DNA of 26,519 nucleotides from a virus. Within the stretch, counting starts at the first letter, position 1, and the number at the start of each line of letters is the position of its first letter. Position numbers and translations under genes: made by a program. The notes under the pieces are model-generated. The model did not search any database. It was not told where the DNA came from and saw only the letters and a list, made by a program, of their open reading frames with translations. This document shows positions 23,101 through 26,519 of the stretch, in pieces. Where the stretch lies: IMG/VR virus record IMGVR_UViG_3300028920_000241, positions 1 through 26,519 of that record; one strand, written 5' to 3'.

Positions 23101-25779
23101 TTACACCTTCAGTTCTTTTAATGAGCCCCAATTCGGTCCTACCTCTACGTCTACCGGGAACACTACGTTCCGCTTTCCGATCTTAACCGGCTTTTCCATG
23201 ACGTCTTTTATTTTCTTCCCCTCCCGCTTGTACACACTATTCGGCACCTCAAACAACAGTGAGTCATGGACCTGTCCTACCAGTTTTGCCTTCAGCTCTC
23301 CTGCTCCAATCATACGCTCAAGCTCTATCATAGCAAGGTTGATGATGTCGGCTGCTGTAGACTGAATTGGAAAGTTCAAGCCTTCCCGTACTATCTCATT
23401 ATCGCGCCCGAGGAAATAGCGCACACGTCCAAACGCATTCTCAAGCCGGCGGGTTGTTTGCACCTCCCGTATCACACTGTTACGCCAGCGGTCGTACTGC
23501 GGATGCGCCTTTCTGTACGCTTCATCTATTTCACAAAACCGCTCATAGGTAAGGTTAAGCTCGGGCACAGCCTTCACTACGCGGGCATGTATTCCCTTAA
23601 GGCCGCCTCCGTAGTTGCGCCCGAAAATATACGTCTTACAGGCTCTGCGGGCGCCCTTCCACAACGGGTGGTCATCATCAATCTGAAACATCATCTTGCA
23701 GTTCTCAGTATGAACGTTCAGACCGCGGGCAAATATGTCACGCAGAACATCATCGTTGCTGATCTCTGCCATCACTCTCAGCTCAAGGTTGCTGTAGTCG
23801 AGCTGTATAAAGACTGAGCCCTCGGGAGCTATGAACAGATGCTTTGCCTCCGGAGGAATGTTCTGCATGTTGCCGGCCTCACCCTCTTTCTTATTGCCGC
23901 TACTGAGCCGTCCAGTGTTTGTGCCGGTTATGCGGTACGGAGCCCGCAGCCGATTATCCTTACCGAGCGGAAATGAAGTGTATGTCGTAAGCAGTTTCTC
24001 ATTCGCTCTATACTCACGGTATGTAGTGAGCAGATCGGTGAGCCGTAACAGCTCTGCCTTCTCATCAGCGTGCTTAGGAGTAAGACGGCGAAGCCTCCCT
24101 ATCTCGGCGAGTCGGTTGTTCGCCGCGACCTGAACGTTCAGGAGCGCTTCGTCGTCAAGACTTATGTTTCCGCTTTCTGTTTTCTTCGGCGTATGCCGCA
24201 ACCGTCTGAACGGCACAATAACGTTGAACAGCTCAACACGTTCGAGCAGCTGACGGTACGCCTTCGTGTTGCGGTTCTTCTTTGGGTCGTCGGTGTACGC
24301 CTTCAGTTTATCGACTGCAGTAGACCATTGTTTCGGTACTATGCCAAAGATCAGGTAACGCATGTGGTCGCCTGAGTTAAAGTTGAACTCTTCCGGAACA
24401 CGGGCAAGCTCGAGCAGCTTCGCATACAGCGTTTTCTGTTTCCGTTTCAGCTTCACTCTCCACTTGCGCAGAGCCGCTGTATCTACAAGAATACCGTTCT
24501 CTATCATGTGCAGGACTGCAGGAACAAGGGGCATCGCTATATTCTCATACACGTACAGGACACCGCTTTCCTTCGCATCCTCGAGCATGGGACCAAGCAC
24601 CTGATGGAGCACTACACAGTCACGCAAGTTATAAGTGCGAAGCTGATCATCGGGAGCCTTAATGAGCGCCTTCATTGAGTCCAGCATCTCGCCTTTCCAA
24701 TACGGTGTCTTCCCATAGACGCTGGTAATGTAGCCAAGGTTGTGCGGCAGCTCAGGATTCAGGCAGTGGTGCAGGATCATCGTGTCGTGCTTAATACGCT
24801 TCGGTTCACAGCCGAGATACATCAGGTGACGGGCATCGAAGAGAGCGTTCTGAAAAATAGTATCGCACTCTTCCATCATGATCTTAAGCTGAGCAAGAGC
24901 GGCGGCTTTATCAAACGGCTCGAAGTTCTGTTTACCGCCCTCCTTAAGGAAGGGGATAGAGAAAGCCCGCTCTCCAGTCTCTGCTATACCTGTCACTATG
25001 ATAGCGGCGTGGCCGGGGACGAAGCCGCTTGTCTCGAGGTCAACGGCAAGCAGGTTCGAGTTCTCTACAGCGCTCCTCGCTCGGTCCTCTATTTCAAGGG
25101 CAGTCGGATAAATGTTGAAGTTTTCAGCCGGCGGCACGTACCGCTTCTTCGTGAGCTCATACGCTTTATCAAGGTCGTTGATGAACGTGACTTGATGTCG
25201 CGGATCTTTACTATAGTCTAAGAAGGCCGGATGAAAAGTCGGTATACACAGTATATCATAGGCGCCGTCGGATGGTTCGAGAACCATAACATCCTTCACT
25301 CCGTCAGTAAAGAAATCAGCCATGCGCCAGCGCATAGGAGTAACTGAGCCGCGAATACGTGTAATGCTTTCCGTTATGCCGAACGCTGCTATAGCTGTTG
25401 CTCCGACCGGAACGAACACCTTCGCTCCCCTCTTATACAGCGCGTACAGCTCCTCAAAGAAACCTGCCCTGCAGCAGTCGATCGCAGTCTGCCCTTCCAC
25501 GCTTTCTATCTTGTTGTTTGGTGGACGACAACAGATCACGTTCGTCTTATGCGCCTTGTGCCACAGGTGGCCGGTGTCGGTGACAGCGTTCTTGAATATC
25601 CAGCCGGCCCGCCCGACAAACGGCACGCCTTTCAAATCCTCATCACCTCCGGGAGCTTCTCCTATGAAGACGATCTCAGGCCGCTCAGCATCACACTGAC
25701 CGTGCACCTTATGCCTTACTGCGCCGTCGAGCGGACACTCCTTACATATGCTTTTTGTTCTTACGATTTTTACACTCAT
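23101..25779 (-). CDS. Uracil-DNA glycosylase - family A DNA polymerase fusion
   Basis: The protein has 892 residues. Residues 1-210 are a family 4 uracil-DNA glycosylase: cysteines at 12, 15, 83/84 and 102/103 for an Fe-S cluster, 'FIGEAPGGDED' (38-48), 'PFVGRAG' (53-59), 'NVICCRPPN' (80-88) and 'HPA' (183-185). Residues 240-400 are a 3'-5' exonuclease: D247/E249 ('AVDLETSG'), N311/D315 ('NALFDARH') and Y383/D387 ('YNLRD'). Residues 420-892 are a family A polymerase: 'TNTGRLSS' (620-627), motif A 'DYSNLELR' (D661), O-helix 'RRACKTYIFGRNYG' (K715, F719, Y723), 'NFPIQSTAAD', and motif C 'QVHDS' (D839, S840 where Glu is usual). There is no 5' nuclease domain. It is the replicative polymerase of this phage. 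The ribosome binding site is weak; coupling to the upstream gene is likely. Confidence 0.97.
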   Translation of the reverse strand: MSVKIVRTKSICKECPLDGAVRHKVHGQCDAERPEIVFIGEAPGGDEDLKGVPFVGRAGWIFKNAVTDTGHLWHKAHKTNVICCRPPNNKIESVEGQTAIDCCRAGFFEELYALYKRGAKVFVPVGATAIAAFGITESITRIRGSVTPMRWRMADFFTDGVKDVMVLEPSDGAYDILCIPTFHPAFLDYSKDPRHQVTFINDLDKAYELTKKRYVPPAENFNIYPTALEIEDRARSAVENSNLLAVDLETSGFVPGHAAIIVTGIAETGERAFSIPFLKEGGKQNFEPFDKAAALAQLKIMMEECDTIFQNALFDARHLMYLGCEPKRIKHDTMILHHCLNPELPHNLGYITSVYGKTPYWKGEMLDSMKALIKAPDDQLRTYNLRDCVVLHQVLGPMLEDAKESGVLYVYENIAMPLVPAVLHMIENGILVDTAALRKWRVKLKRKQKTLYAKLLELARVPEEFNFNSGDHMRYLIFGIVPKQWSTAVDKLKAYTDDPKKNRNTKAYRQLLERVELFNVIVPFRRLRHTPKKTESGNISLDDEALLNVQVAANNRLAEIGRLRRLTPKHADEKAELLRLTDLLTTYREYRANEKLLTTYTSFPLGKDNRLRAPYRITGTNTGRLSSGNKKEGEAGNMQNIPPEAKHLFIAPEGSVFIQLDYSNLELRVMAEISNDDVLRDIFARGLNVHTENCKMMFQIDDDHPLWKGARRACKTYIFGRNYGGGLKGIHARVVKAVPELNLTYERFCEIDEAYRKAHPQYDRWRNSVIREVQTTRRLENAFGRVRYFLGRDNEIVREGLNFPIQSTAADIINLAMIELERMIGAGELKAKLVGQVHDSLLFEVPNSVYKREGKKIKDVMEKPVKIGKRNVVFPVDVEVGPNWGSLKELKV

Positions 25780-25782
25780 AGA

Positions 25783-26172
25783 CTACCACACAAGCATGAT
25801 GACATCGAGGGTGAAAAAGACAGTTGCGCTTACGCCGAAGATGATACTCCAACGGCGCCACTGTTCCTTCTTCTGTTTCTCCTCTATCAGTTCGAGTCGT
25901 AGCTCGTCCGCTGTCGCGGCAGTGTCAAACGCAATCTGCGCGAGCTCGTTCGAGTGCTCGATGAGCAGGGGAGTGAGCTCATAATAGTAAAGCGCGTTTC
26001 GCATGGCTCCCACCGTGGTTGTAACCTGTTCACTGTCTCCCGGTTGCGGCGACGGTAGTGGCGGAAGTTCAAGCTTCGGAAGTTCAACCGTCTGTTCCGC
26101 CGCCATTATCGGCAGGGTCACGATACTTATAAGAATGATGAGCACTAACACCAAAAGCTTTCTCAAATGCAT
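25783..26172 (-). CDS. Exported Pro-rich membrane protein, Rz1-like position
   Basis: The ATG at 26172 (129 residues) is chosen over an in-frame ATG at 26244 because AAGGAGG lies about 9 bases upstream and the protein then begins with a signal peptide ('MHLRKLLVLVLIILISIVTL', likely cleavage near residues 24-25). Next come a proline-rich stretch (30-44, 'ELPKLELPPLPSPQP'), a helix, a charged coiled coil (about 86-107) and a C-terminal hydrophobic helix (108-129). There is no cysteine, so no lipobox. The 5' part overlaps the upstream small membrane gene by 89 bases in another frame. Overlap plus export plus proline-rich segment recalls Rz1, but the C-terminal membrane helix and missing lipobox do not fit. 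Function unknown. Confidence 0.62.
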   Translation of the reverse strand: MHLRKLLVLVLIILISIVTLPIMAAEQTVELPKLELPPLPSPQPGDSEQVTTTVGAMRNALYYYELTPLLIEHSNELAQIAFDTAATADELRLELIEEKQKKEQWRRWSIIFGVSATVFFTLDVIMLVW

Positions 26173-26425
26173 ATACGATATCCTCCTTCTTCGCCTGTTC
26201 AACCTCTTCTCTGATTGCCCACGCTTTCTCATTGAAGCCTTCATTTTTTATCTCAAGGCCCTCGAGTATTTCTTTCTGCAGCTCATCAGGTGCAGTATTC
26301 AGGAACACCTCAGCGTGCTTAAGCTCACGGGTGTGCGCGTACAGCTTCCAAGCAAGGAAGATGAGCGTTCCGAGAACTGCGGCGGCGCCGAGACCGAATG
26401 AAATCAGTTTGTCTTTCATACTCAT
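26084..26425 (-). CDS. Single-pass membrane protein with coiled coil, i-spanin-like layout
   Basis: The protein has 113 residues. The ATG at 26425 has GAGGG 7 bases upstream and forms an ATGA overlap with the stop of the preceding partial gene. A short basic N-terminus is followed by one hydrophobic helix (about 8-28, 'ISFGLGAAAVLGTLIFLAW') and then a long charged helical region ('LNTAPDELQKEILEGLEIKN', 'REEVEQAKKEDIV') and a glycine-rich acidic tail. N-in/C-out with a periplasmic coiled coil is the layout of inner-membrane spanins (Rz). The downstream gene overlaps its 3' end out of frame by 89 bases. Other explanations include an accessory replication-module membrane protein. Confidence 0.6.
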   Translation of the reverse strand: MSMKDKLISFGLGAAAVLGTLIFLAWKLYAHTRELKHAEVFLNTAPDELQKEILEGLEIKNEGFNEKAWAIREEVEQAKKEDIVYAFEKAFGVSAHHSYKYRDPADNGGGTDG

Positions 26426-26519
26426 ATGACTACCCTCACGTTCTGCTTAGGCGGAAGACTTAAAACCCACGTCTTCTTCGCCTCCTGCGTAATGAACTCC
26501 ATCGCCGTCTGCAGACTCA
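26422..26519 (-). CDS. C-terminal end of a gene truncated by window edge
   Basis: The frame is open from the window edge to a TGA at 26422-26424, encoding at least 31 residues: SLQTAMEFITQEAKKTWVLS followed by LPPKQNVRVVI. The TGA overlaps the ATG of the next gene as ATGA, the coupling style used throughout this genome, which supports it being a real gene end. The other two minus frames hit stops within this stretch. Too little is visible to name a family. Confidence 0.55.
   Translation of the reverse strand, partial: SLQTAMEFITQEAKKTWVLSLPPKQNVRVVI

Noticed and set aside
26173-26244. Longer N-terminus for the exported Pro-rich membrane protein
   Set aside because: The extra 24 residues are an Arg-rich shadow of the overlapping gene. 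The ATG at 26172 has an AAGGAGG site and gives a clean signal peptide.

Overview
The window is a piece of a tailed double-stranded DNA phage or prophage genome (Caudoviricetes). Gene content points to a short-tailed, podovirus-like virion. After the major capsid protein come a head-tail adaptor, a large P22 gp10-like tail protein, fibres, and a run of three glutamine/alanine-rich to giant proteins typical of ejected internal virion proteins. No tape measure, sheath or baseplate genes are visible. Genes are tightly packed, often with ATGA overlaps and strong GGAGG ribosome binding sites, and no gene-free stretch exceeds about 75 bases. The host cannot be fixed from sequence alone. Terminase and portal are not in the window and probably lie upstream of base 1. 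I saw no tRNA, CRISPR array, integrase or insertion sequence.

Plus strand, 1-21048, is the virion and lysis module. A truncated capsid-adjacent gene is followed by a decoration-like protein, the major capsid protein and a small structural protein, closed by a clear Rho-independent terminator (2344-2379). Next are a small Cys4 protein, another small protein, and a sugar-modification cassette of two GT-A glycosyltransferases and a methyltransferase. A low-GC HNH-AP2 homing endonuclease sits between this cassette and the adaptor gene. Then come a short fibre, a putative lysis set (holin-like protein, cysteine-peptidase-like protein, small membrane protein), a long tail fibre with a C1q/TNF-like tip, a class 3 lipase, the tail protein, a GNAT-like protein and three ejection proteins of 219, 780 and 1717 residues.

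Minus strand, 26519-20819, is the replication module read toward the structural module. In transcription order it has a truncated gene, two overlapping small membrane proteins with a spanin-like layout, a family A DNA polymerase with a family 4 uracil-DNA glycosylase fused to its N-terminus, a DUF3987-like primase/helicase ATPase, and a double-HTH DNA-binding protein. The two transcription units collide: the HTH gene and the 1717-residue gene overlap tail to tail by 230 bases with no terminator between them.

The points most worth follow-up are the glycosylase-polymerase fusion with its altered motif C, the overlapping membrane-protein pair, the two long overlaps around the HTH gene, the repeated small domain and ADP-ribosyltransferase-like segment inside the giant ejection protein, the virion lipase, and the cysteine-peptidase-like candidate lysin.
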